In this document: positions 33,501 to 40,296 of the stretch, piece by piece
How the letters are laid out: each line of letters begins with the position of its first letter
Position numbering within the stretch: position 1 is the first letter of the stretch
From: Teretinema sp964641135
GTDB taxonomy: Bacteria > Spirochaetota > Spirochaetia > Treponematales > Treponemataceae
Direction: 5' to 3'
DNA: 42,495 bases
NCBI GenBank assembly: GCA_964641135.1
Contig: CAZXJV010000013.1
Location: 1 to 42,495, forward strand
Program-made: the position numbers and the translations under genes
The notes under the pieces: model-generated
What the model was told of the DNA's origin: nothing
Database searches by the model: none
What the model saw: only the letters and a program-made list of their open reading frames with translations

Positions 33501-33783
33501 GTATGATGTGGGCAACACTGTCGCCGCGCAGATAGTCGGTCTGGTCGCTGCCCAGCTTGCAGCGGACGTAACCGGAAAGGTCACGACCGCCCTTGCGGTC
33601 TCCTGCTGCTGAATTGAAGCGTGCCTTGCGCAGATCCGCTGCAAGGGCGTACTGAATCGCGTCTACTATAGTCGACTTTCCCGAACCGTTGTCTCCTGCA
33701 ATGAGACAGCGGTTACCCAGGGGAATGGTTTCATCAGCAAAAAAGTGCCAGTCAATCAGGCGGACTGCTTCAAGGGTTATCAT
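30592..33783 (-). CDS. jetC: Wadjet JetC, SMC-like ATPase
   Basis: The product is 1063 residues. Walker A GDNGSGKST (30-38) is in the N-terminal head half. Two long coiled-coil arms with heptads and many Arg/Glu surround a hinge near residues 450-560. The C-terminal head has the ABC signature KSGGEAQ (near residue 960) and Walker B VLFDEAFDRLDD (near 990). This is the MukB/SbcC-like motor that extrudes DNA loops to measure plasmid size. It starts in the ATGA overlapping jetB. Confidence 0.95.
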   Translation of the reverse strand: MITLEAVRLIDWHFFADETIPLGNRCLIAGDNGSGKSTIVDAIQYALAADLRKARFNSAAGDRKGGRDLSGYVRCKLGSDQTDYLRGDSVAHIILEFTDTSTDSPSDRFLAAVCVEAWSDGRTSEHFWMADRLSAKSLEARAPDGRPLSWRQFRDLIVPRAAVCFDTKKQYLRDLTSRLGVWRRMAEYNPYLEAFTRSVSFSPLTSVDAFVCDYILEDRPLDISTMKANLESYKEAEREARAAQARITALKTIVEQAAEWEKFQRIRTQQDYLKVLLDRDLSAEEHSLAVKKEADRAERQARLETELTRLRDLKDTLEAERRETEAALARDDTHQLYARMKERIAELEKTAGRASEKAERCSLLRTQCATLLDRNAENSPQEEIQWAEQEQSSQTAARERTRIASEQLENDLREVLAELADLEKGIRRYPESAEKIRDALRREGIDARILADLAEVANPEWADAVEGWLNTLRFALIVPPDDFQRALEIYDALPRAVSGVALPNLARMRGAEVRAGSLAELVRSDSPWAEIYLDCILGDVMTADLSSLKNYSKAVTKECMSYSRFTASRIDQKVYSTHWLGQAAREQRKAFLLEESLRLRGERDSLREKEAEAGRRLDLLSRALRSLYEAAELLPAIDEAARLEADLEALRAELAGIDTSAFGDLEMRIKNLAVRIRETEQTIDRVNEQLGAVGRDRETLARTIADAAERSGLCERQFIDFCDSHEPVLAECERYAAERLRADSARDIIANYDSARKGIETRAEKCLKTFRDLVIRYNRDFNALLHAEIEEASTAADLLNRLEASELPAYLEKITHARQDAEREFKDHFIARLNELIEEARESFREINETLRTLTFGRDQYRFTLEEKADRRGQIEIVRKAAEIASFEDSLFAQFADPADRQAAEELFNRILESDLASAEMRSICDYRTYFTYDIKIRDTQSVNAASGKAEESSLSRVLREKSGGEAQTPYYVAIAASFYRFFRDKPESTVRFVLFDEAFDRLDDERIGKILEFFREMRLQVVISVPTEKIEAIAPHMDAVNLVIRHGYKARVRDFAVQEVEA

Positions 33784-34517
33784 AGCTGGTCCTCCCCGGC
33801 ATCGCTGTACTCGCCTGCATCACTGTCCTCTCCTGCCTCAAGCGCATCCGGGGCCTCTGTGTCATCAATGCGGTCTGCCGCATCCGGGCTGTCCATGCCT
33901 TCCCCTCTGTCCGCTCTGGTGCCTGCGTTTGACCGCAGTTTTTCTTCCTGTTTGATTGCATCTTCAATCTCGCGTATCGCGGCCTGATCAAGGGTGAGGG
34001 CCAGCGAGGGGTACAGGATAACCGGTGCGTCCGGGTCGGTGGGATCGGCCGGCGCGTCGATGAGGCGGTACGCACACAGACGCTTCAATATATCCGCAAG
34101 GCGCGTTTTGGGCAGATCCCGGTCGGTCAGGGCACGATAGCGCTGCAGAAAATCAAGAACAGTCACAGACGGAAAAGAAGCCAGATGAATCTCCGTGCGT
34201 TTTTCTTCAAAGAGGAGGCGCAGAACCAACAGGGCGCAGGTTTCATCGCGGGAAAGCCGGGTACGCATCTCTGCACCTGAACGGCAAGCAATAACACCGA
34301 GACCCTCGTCGCGGGCAAGGGTGATGTCGGCGCAACTGAACCAGGCCTCAAGCAGGCTGATGTTTCGTATGGCAAAATCATAGAGACGCTCTTCTTTTTC
34401 GTAGCCGCGGATGATGAAGGTGCGCGACAGCAGTATCCGGACAGCCTTGCGGAAGATGTCATATTCGGGGTCGGTAAGGGCTGCGACGGCGCCAAGCTCG
34501 GCGATGTCTGGTCTCAT
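33780..34517 (-). CDS. jetB: Wadjet JetB, KITE (MukE-like) subunit
   Basis: The product is 245 residues. The DUF4194-like core (about 1-180) contains two winged-helix segments (SRDETCALLVLRLLFEEKRT, LADILKRLCAYRLI). The C-terminal 60 residues are acidic and repetitive (EAGEDSDAGEYSDAGED), an expansion beyond the usual length of about 200. JetB binds the kleisin JetA and regulates JetC. It overlaps jetA and jetC by 4 nt each. Confidence 0.9.
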   Translation of the reverse strand: MRPDIAELGAVAALTDPEYDIFRKAVRILLSRTFIIRGYEKEERLYDFAIRNISLLEAWFSCADITLARDEGLGVIACRSGAEMRTRLSRDETCALLVLRLLFEEKRTEIHLASFPSVTVLDFLQRYRALTDRDLPKTRLADILKRLCAYRLIDAPADPTDPDAPVILYPSLALTLDQAAIREIEDAIKQEEKLRSNAGTRADRGEGMDSPDAADRIDDTEAPDALEAGEDSDAGEYSDAGEDQL

Positions 34518-35932
34518 TGTTTTCTCCTGAAGACAAGATCGGGAATCCGGTAGCCTTTTACTACAAGGTAGGCGTTTTGACCCTCTTCTACCCGATAGGC
34601 AAAGCGGCCAGAGCGGGAATCGGCATACAGGACAGCGTATAAAAAACGCACAAAGGAATCGGTGTCGATTATCAGGTCGGCAGGTGATAACAAGCGGGTA
34701 GTTCCGCCGGCCTGGTCCAGCCAGGAAGCAATCTTTGCCGGTGACAGCTGGCGCTCCAGACGCAGACGCAGTTCGGCTTCGATGCGCTCCATCTCTGCGG
34801 CAGATGCCTCAGGCGGAGGGCGCCAGTCCGGAGCGGTCTGTTCCTTCAGCCAGCGCCGGTAGCGTGATTCCGGGGCCATCTGGCGCGTGCTGTACACATG
34901 ATGCGACAGATGACGGGCAAGCCCTTCGCGCTCTGTGATTGCTCGCACTATTGCGGCTATTTTTCCTGCCAGTGTGGAGTCCGGCTCCAGCAGGGTTTTT
35001 ACCCGTTCGATGCTAGCCTTGGCGTACAGCATGTTGCGTCGGTCTATCTCGTCCAGCAGGGGATCGACTGCTTTCAGAGTGTCGCGGATTTCTTCCAGCA
35101 TGGTTATCAGCCGCTCCCTGGCTTCGGCAGCAGTCGAACGGCTGATACGGGCGTATTTTGCCGCACTGGAAGCAAGCCATTCGGCGTCAACGAGCAGGGC
35201 TGCCACGGTTTTAAGAATGCGCGGGCGGTAGCGCGACAGGTTGTCCGACGTTTTTAGCCGCTTGTAGGCCCCGTCCAGAATATCCCCGGCATACAGGTCG
35301 TAATGCAGATGCAAGAGATCCCGGATCTCAGCCCCGCCTGAAAGGTCCGAAAGACGCTCATAGTGGTTTCGGATGCTTTGCGACAGAACCTTCAGGGAAT
35401 CTATCAGAGAGATCGTTGCTGTGTGGGCATTCAGAACGGCATAATGACCGTTCTCTGCAGCAGCATCAGCTGTTAACAAAGAATAGACTGCTACAACATG
35501 ACTTTCATATTCTGTTTTAAGCCCTTCTTCCACACGGGCAAGAGATTCAAAAAAAGGGCGGGCGTAAGGTGCCATGTTGATAATGCGGGTATAGTCGCTC
35601 AAGGTTTCCTCGGAAACCCAGCCTGTCTTGATAAGCGTACGCAAAAAACGCGAAGCCATATAGCGGGAGCTTTCGGTAAAGGGTTCTTCGGCATCCGCGG
35701 CGTCTCCCTCATCCGGGGTCAGTTCCTCCTCGGCCGAAAACTGTCCGCGATGCAGGGCTATGTATTCAGTGTAACGGGTAACCAGGGTGTTCCGCTCAAC
35801 CCCGTGAGGCGACTCCTGAAACACCCGGTAATACATCACCAGAAAAGCCGCGTAATGCTCGCGGTTCGGGCTGGCCAGCGGAGAAAAAAAGAGCTGCGGC
35901 AGGGTATTGAAAACCCCGGTTAATGCAGGCAT
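34514..35932 (-). CDS. jetA: Wadjet JetA, kleisin (MukF-like) subunit
   Basis: The product is 472 residues, matching the type II Wadjet JetA (DUF5716-like) in length and start (LTGVFNTLPQLFFSPLASPN). It is helical throughout, with an acidic insert (EEELTPDEGDAADAEEP) and a closing winged helix (YRIPDLVFRRKQ). As kleisin it bridges the two JetC heads. First gene of jetABCD. The ATG at 35932 has no Shine-Dalgarno sequence but sits 8 nt after a -10 element, so its mRNA is practically leaderless. Confidence 0.9.
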   Translation of the reverse strand: MPALTGVFNTLPQLFFSPLASPNREHYAAFLVMYYRVFQESPHGVERNTLVTRYTEYIALHRGQFSAEEELTPDEGDAADAEEPFTESSRYMASRFLRTLIKTGWVSEETLSDYTRIINMAPYARPFFESLARVEEGLKTEYESHVVAVYSLLTADAAAENGHYAVLNAHTATISLIDSLKVLSQSIRNHYERLSDLSGGAEIRDLLHLHYDLYAGDILDGAYKRLKTSDNLSRYRPRILKTVAALLVDAEWLASSAAKYARISRSTAAEARERLITMLEEIRDTLKAVDPLLDEIDRRNMLYAKASIERVKTLLEPDSTLAGKIAAIVRAITEREGLARHLSHHVYSTRQMAPESRYRRWLKEQTAPDWRPPPEASAAEMERIEAELRLRLERQLSPAKIASWLDQAGGTTRLLSPADLIIDTDSFVRFLYAVLYADSRSGRFAYRVEEGQNAYLVVKGYRIPDLVFRRKQ

Positions 35933-35940
35933 ATACCGTC

Positions 35941-35969
35941 ACTATACAGGCTCACAGAAAAAACTGCAA
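35941..35969 (-). promoter_or_regulatory. Wadjet operon promoter
   Basis: Minus-strand TTGCAG (35969-35964), 17 nt, TATAGT (35946-35941). The start codon of jetA follows after 8 nt, leaving a leader of about 2 nt. The promoter lies between jetA and repeat copy D. Confidence 0.65.
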
Positions 35970-35981
35970 TTTGTTTAAAAA

Positions 35982-36081
35982 GAGGTAAAATTCAGGCGCG
36001 CATTGTACTTCGCCGGCTTGAACGTCCTTCCGTGGAAGCGCGTGGAGCGTTCCAAATCAAAAAAACAACACTATTGATAGC
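35982..36081 (+). repeat. Dispersed intergenic repeat, copy D
   Basis: A 100-nt unit in the same orientation as copy C and differing from it at six positions by eye. It starts 50 nt upstream of jetA, while copy C ends 51 nt before the jetD stop, so the pair brackets the Wadjet operon. After AACACTATTGATAGC it keeps only a few bases of the tail seen in copy A. Confidence 0.85.
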
Positions 36082-36150
36082 AGTTAAAAAAGAGAACACC
36101 CATTCGTCAGTTGTGGTGTATAATTAGCTAATCTATAAGGAGGAATCGTA

Positions 36151-36612
36151 ATGGCGGTTTCAACAACTACAAAAAGGACACTTTCGCAGCTGGTGCTGCG
36201 TATAGCCCTTGCTCTGTTTCTGGTAACGACCGGTATTTTGACCCTGCAGCTGGATCGCGGCTTCCTGGGCAGATTGCAGGCAGGCTTTGGCGGCAATGAG
36301 ATAGCTACTGCTGTTCACAGCATTTTTAAAGGTGATGTGGCGAGTTTGATGATTATGCTGTTGGGCGTACTTGTCCTGGTTGCCGGCGTCTTTTTGCTGA
36401 TCGGGCTTTTTATCAATGTTGGCAATTTTAACCGGATTGCGCTCTTTTTTGTGCTTGCGGTCTGGGTGGTCGTCATAATTCTGGTGGACATCATCGGCAA
36501 GGGAGGTCTGCTTTCAGGCGCTCTTGAGAGTACCGCAAAGATTCTTTCCTTCTTGAAGGTCTTTTCTGCCCACTTGCTTGTTCTTGGCGCGATTTTGAAC
36601 GCGATGGAATAA
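36151..36612 (+). CDS. Integral membrane protein, four helices, DoxX-like
   Basis: The product is 153 residues with four predicted membrane helices (about 14-31, 64-88, 95-115, 133-150) and a short basic N-terminus. The first helix (LVLRIALALFLVTTGILTL) and the spacing resemble DoxX/SURF4-like proteins, but the match is weak. TATAAGGAGG gives a strong ribosome site. A terminator follows, so it is a single-gene unit divergent from the Wadjet operon. Confidence 0.65.
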   Translation: MAVSTTTKRTLSQLVLRIALALFLVTTGILTLQLDRGFLGRLQAGFGGNEIATAVHSIFKGDVASLMIMLLGVLVLVAGVFLLIGLFINVGNFNRIALFFVLAVWVVVIILVDIIGKGGLLSGALESTAKILSFLKVFSAHLLVLGAILNAME

Positions 36613-36649
36613 GCTGGTCAATATATCAGAAAATCAGTTCTTTTATGGA

Positions 36650-36683
36650 AAGGCCGCTCCGTTACACGGACGGCCTTTTTTTT
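36650..36683 (+). terminator. Intrinsic terminator after the membrane protein gene
   Basis: GGCCG-c-TCCGT-TAC-ACGGA-CGGCC, followed by eight T. Confidence 0.85.
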
Positions 36684-36691
36684 GTGCTTTG

Positions 36692-37066
36692 CTACTTTTT
36701 ACGTTCATGCATCCTGATTGCGCAGCTGCAGCTGCCGTGAGTGATCATGCAGTAACCGCCCCACATGGTAAAAAGTCCCCAGAACAGCGGAAGATCCAGT
36801 ACCTGAAGCAGGGTCGGGGCGGCTGGCTGGAAGGGGATACGGTATGCACCCCAGGCAGTTGCAAGACAGCCGATGGTTAGGGCCAGGTGACCTGCAAGCA
36901 CAGTCAGGCGGCGCCAGCGTGTCCACCCGATTTTCCATCCCCATACAATAAAGAAGATGCCGACCGCAACTGTAATCAGGCGGTGCGGTTCTCTTCCGGT
37001 AATAAACTGGGCTATTCCGATCAAGGTAACCCCGACGCCAATCCAGAATGTTATTGCTGCTTTCAT
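36692..37066 (-). CDS. Small membrane protein, three to four helices
   Basis: The product is 124 residues. The hydrophobic segments are AAITFWIGVGVTLIGIAQFI, LITVAVGIFFIVWGWKIGW, LTVLAGHLALTIGCLATAWG and a C-terminal LFWGLFTMWGGYCMI. Ends in a His/Cys-containing tail (THGSCSCAIRMHE). Not a family I recognise. The ATG at 37066 has AGAGGGA upstream. It starts 10 nt after the stop of the MFS gene on the same strand, so it is probably its operon partner. Confidence 0.6.
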   Translation of the reverse strand: MKAAITFWIGVGVTLIGIAQFITGREPHRLITVAVGIFFIVWGWKIGWTRWRRLTVLAGHLALTIGCLATAWGAYRIPFQPAAPTLLQVLDLPLFWGLFTMWGGYCMITHGSCSCAIRMHERKK

Positions 37067-37076
37067 AGTATCCCTC

Positions 37077-38249
37077 TTAGTATGTAACACTTCGTGCTGG
37101 AGTTTTTCGCACCGGTGCGAGAAGGGTTACCCCAAGGCACAGGAGACCCAGAACGATAAAGGCCTGTGGAACAGAACGGTCGCAGAGGAAGCCGACCGCG
37201 AAATACAGTGTGGTGATCACGATGCGCTCAAGCATTGAAAGACCCGAAAGGACTGTTGCCCGTATGTCGCTGTCGATGGCATCATTGATCAGGGTTGTGG
37301 TAACCGGTTCGCGCATAAACCGCATCAGGGTTATACCGAAGATCGCAGCCAGCGCAAGAGGGAGTACCGGGAACAGACCGGCTGCAAAGTACAAAACCCC
37401 GGTTATGGCCGATGTGATTGCAAGCAGGGCCCCTGCAGGCACCCGCTTGCGGATTGCATCCATTCTGAACAGTACCAGGGCTCCCAGTCCGTTGAAGGCG
37501 GCCGAAATAAAACCGACTGCCCCGGCAGGAAAGCGGGTTCCGATCAGTATTGCCTGATAGAGCCAGAACATCATGAAGGTAATGCCTGCCACCAGCGCAG
37601 TATTGACTGAAAGACGTGCAAGAGCCGCTGTTTTGAACAGGGTTGTAAAACCGCGCACCCCGGTTTTTAAGGGATGCTCTTTTAATTCGGGCCGCCCGGC
37701 TTCGTGTACCCTCAGCACAATGAACCCTGCCAGTATAAGGGCTGTACCGCTTGCAGCGAAGGTTACGCCCAGGGCGCTTATATAGGGCACCAGGCCGGAT
37801 GCTGCAAACAGGCTGCCGAGGGGAAAGGCCGCGAACATACCGGCACTGCCGAAGGCATTATAGCGGGCCATTTTTGCGGTAACAGTGACCGGATCGGTAT
37901 CGGCTGCCCTGGCGGTTTCATACATCAGCGCATGATCGGCACCGCTTATGAGGCTGAAGGCCGCGGCGCAGGGAAACTGGATTGCCACCAGTACAGGGTA
38001 GGAGCGGGTAAAGGCGTATGCCAGAAAGCACAGTCCGAATACAACTGTGCCCAGAAAAAGCGAGATTTTGCGGCCGAACCTGTCGGCTACAACACCCGTA
38101 GGCACCTCAAAAGCAAACAGAAGCACCGAAAAGAGTGCCTCCATTGCGAACATCTGGGTATAGCTGAACCCAAGCCGTACTGTATAAAAGGCTACCGATA
38201 CAGCACCGAAGAACTGAAGACTTTTGAGAAAGTTGAAGGCATACAGCAG
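37077..38249 (-). CDS. MFS transporter
   Basis: This is a twelve-helix major facilitator. The hallmark between helices 2 and 3 is GVVADRFGRK, preceded by FEVPT. The reading frame continues upstream of the first ATG (38153) with obvious protein sequence for helix 1: IRLLYAFNFLKSLQFFGAV then YTVRLGFSYTQ. No ATG, GTG or TTG exists in that extension before a stop near 38288. I set the start at a CTG (38249) provisionally; ATC at 38255 is another choice. It overlaps or nearly touches the upstream gene (stop 38267), so translational coupling could help a weak start. The substrate is unknown; the type resembles drug or sugar efflux proteins. Confidence 0.75.
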   Translation of the reverse strand: MLYAFNFLKSLQFFGAVSVAFYTVRLGFSYTQMFAMEALFSVLLFAFEVPTGVVADRFGRKISLFLGTVVFGLCFLAYAFTRSYPVLVAIQFPCAAAFSLISGADHALMYETARAADTDPVTVTAKMARYNAFGSAGMFAAFPLGSLFAASGLVPYISALGVTFAASGTALILAGFIVLRVHEAGRPELKEHPLKTGVRGFTTLFKTAALARLSVNTALVAGITFMMFWLYQAILIGTRFPAGAVGFISAAFNGLGALVLFRMDAIRKRVPAGALLAITSAITGVLYFAAGLFPVLPLALAAIFGITLMRFMREPVTTTLINDAIDSDIRATVLSGLSMLERIVITTLYFAVGFLCDRSVPQAFIVLGLLCLGVTLLAPVRKTPARSVTY

Positions 38250-38266
38250 CCGGATGTTGGTACTGT

Positions 38267-38782
38267 TTAAAACTTGATAGCCCCTTTAATCCCGATGTAA
38301 AATACTATCGGCAAAACAGTATCAGACAATTCGGGAACAAAAAAGCCCATCGCACCGCCTCCAAGACGGAAGGTGTTTCCGATTTTCAGCCATGCCGAAA
38401 GATCCGGGATAAAAACAGAACCTGTTTCCACAGTATTTATCAAACCGAATATTCCAAAAACACCGCCGCCAGCCTGGGCAGCCAGCGCAATCGGGCCGAT
38501 GTTGTATTCAACCAGAAGATTCGGCCAGGCGGCTGTTATCAGGATAAGAGAATATGCACGTGCACCGAGGCCAAAAGTCCAGTGGTCAGTATTGAATGTG
38601 TAGTACAGCGCTGCCGAAGGGAAAGGAAAGGTGAACGGGATATTGATTCCCTCAGTGTCTTCCTCGGTGCTGATTGCGTTGATATTAAGCGGTATGTCAA
38701 CACCAAGATCAATGCGAACCTGCGCATACACACCGGAGATGGTCATGCACACCATGATCAGAACCACTAAAAAACGTTTCAT
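38267..38782 (-). CDS. Putative exported beta-rich protein
   Basis: The product is 171 residues. It has a clear signal peptide (KRFLVVLIMVCMTISGVYAQ, probable cleavage after VYA), then alternating strands rich in aromatic, Gly and hydrophobic residues (FGLGARAYSLILITAAWPN, FRLGGGAMGFFVPEL) as in small outer-membrane barrels. Ends in GIKGAIKF; a terminal aromatic is usual for barrels. GGAGG lies 6 nt before the ATG at 38782. It precedes the MFS gene and is likely co-transcribed with it. Confidence 0.65.
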   Translation of the reverse strand: MKRFLVVLIMVCMTISGVYAQVRIDLGVDIPLNINAISTEEDTEGINIPFTFPFPSAALYYTFNTDHWTFGLGARAYSLILITAAWPNLLVEYNIGPIALAAQAGGGVFGIFGLINTVETGSVFIPDLSAWLKIGNTFRLGGGAMGFFVPELSDTVLPIVFYIGIKGAIKF

Positions 38783-39003
38783 ATACAACCTCCTGCCCCG
38801 GGGGGATGATGGCAGTGGTTTCCCGGGCCCTGATTTTGCAGTAAAGCATACCGGTTTGCATTATTTTACTTGCAAGCTGATGGCAAGCTACAAGAATGAC
38901 ATCAGCACTTCAGTAAACCGGCTCTACCTTCTTCTATTATAGGTCATATTTTAAAAGAAACAAATGCTTTTTTGGTCCGGTCGCTCGGGCCCGGTATACA
39001 GGG

Positions 39004-40161
39004 TTACTTCTTCTTCAACAAAGCCGCAAAGGGATTGTATGTATCGCTGTCATCGCCAGTATCCAGGTACTTACGGGCTGTTTCGTCTTCTTCCTCCGAG
39101 GTTGCCGGCTTGAGCGAGATGCGCCGGTTGGCCTGATCCACCCCGATAACCCGTACCGCCAGTTTCTGGCCGACCTTGACCCCGGCTCGCTGTCCGCCGG
39201 TTCCGGAAAAGGAGTTCAGCTCGGATGTATGCACCAGACCGTCGATGCCGCTTTCCAGGGTCACGAAGGCACCGAAGCCGGCGATGCGCGATACTGTTCC
39301 GGTATGCCGTGAACCTGCCGGGTAGCGCTCTGCAGCTGTCTGCCAGGGATCTGCAGCCAGGGCCTTCATGCTGATAGAAAAGCGTTCGTTCTTCCAGTCC
39401 AGCTTGAGAATCTGCGCAGTGACGGTCTGCCCGCGTTCAAGCACTGTGTTGATATCGGCTACACGCTCGCGCGAGATCTCCGATACCGGCAGCAGTGCCT
39501 GAACTCCGCCAATGTCTACAAAGGCGCCGAAGTCCTGAATTTGTACAACTGTTCCGGTTACTGTTTGACCCTCGGTCAGGGTTTTTCGCAGCTCGCTCAT
39601 GCGGTCTGCGCGCTCGGCTTCCAGTATGGCCCGGTTTGAAACAGTGATTGAGCGTCCGCTGTCCTTATACTCGATAATCTTGAAACTCAAGTGTGTGCCG
39701 ACACAGGCGGCGGAATCCTCCGCGCGGCGGTTGCCCATCTGCGAATAGGGACAGAAGGCCCGGCTTTCACCGATTTTTACTTCGTAGCCGCCCTTTATCT
39801 CCTTGTCCACCACCCCTTCAACAGGGATGCCTGATTTCCATGCGTTTTCCAGAAGACCCGGACCCGCCTTCTGGCCGCTCAGACGGGTAGTGAAGCGCAT
39901 TTCGCCGTTTTTGGCTCCCAGGAACCAGGCCTTGACGGTATCGCCTTCTTCTACGGAAAGCAGGCCGTTTTCATCGGCGAGTTCAGCGCGTTCAAGTACG
40001 CCCTCGCTTTTACCTCCCAGATCCAGAAAGATGTAGTCCGGGGTAATGGAAACGATGACCGCTTCAATCTGCTGACCGATATCAAGTTTTTCCATGCGGG
40101 CCGTATGTTCGGCGAAGGCTTTTTCGAAGGCTGTCGGGCCTGATGGTATGTGTTCTTTCAT
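39004..40161 (-). CDS. S1 RNA-binding domain protein (RpsA-like)
   Basis: The product is 385 residues with four S1 OB-folds at about 26-95, 111-175, 196-264 and 280-352. They are marked by DYIFLDLGGKSEG, KGGYEVKIG, VQIQDFGAFVDIGGVQALLP and IAGFGAFVTLESGIDGLVH, and the turn VSRIAGFGAF is typical. Ribosomal S1 in spirochaetes is longer, so this is a shorter S1-like protein that binds RNA in translation or decay. Upstream ATG with GGGAGAA. Separated from neighbours by 220 nt (left, nothing recognised) and repeat copy E (right). Confidence 0.9.
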   Translation of the reverse strand: MKEHIPSGPTAFEKAFAEHTARMEKLDIGQQIEAVIVSITPDYIFLDLGGKSEGVLERAELADENGLLSVEEGDTVKAWFLGAKNGEMRFTTRLSGQKAGPGLLENAWKSGIPVEGVVDKEIKGGYEVKIGESRAFCPYSQMGNRRAEDSAACVGTHLSFKIIEYKDSGRSITVSNRAILEAERADRMSELRKTLTEGQTVTGTVVQIQDFGAFVDIGGVQALLPVSEISRERVADINTVLERGQTVTAQILKLDWKNERFSISMKALAADPWQTAAERYPAGSRHTGTVSRIAGFGAFVTLESGIDGLVHTSELNSFSGTGGQRAGVKVGQKLAVRVIGVDQANRRISLKPATSEEEDETARKYLDTGDDSDTYNPFAALLKKK

Positions 40162-40225
40162 GCGTGGTTTCTCCCTTCTGTGTATGGAGGGGAGTATAGC
40201 AGAAAGCAGGCTTGTGATACATCAG

Positions 40226-40260
40226 TTACTGCTATCAATATTGTTGTTTTTTCTACTGCG
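40226..40260 (-). repeat. Dispersed intergenic repeat, copy E (short tail part)
   Basis: CTGCTATCAATATTGTTG plus TTTTTTCTACTGCG matches the same segment of copy A (4721-4758) in the same orientation and of copies C and D in reverse. The GC-rich core and the hairpin are absent. Confidence 0.65.
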
Positions 40261-40296
40261 TACACCTCTTTATCGACCTGCCGGTGAGCGGTTATG

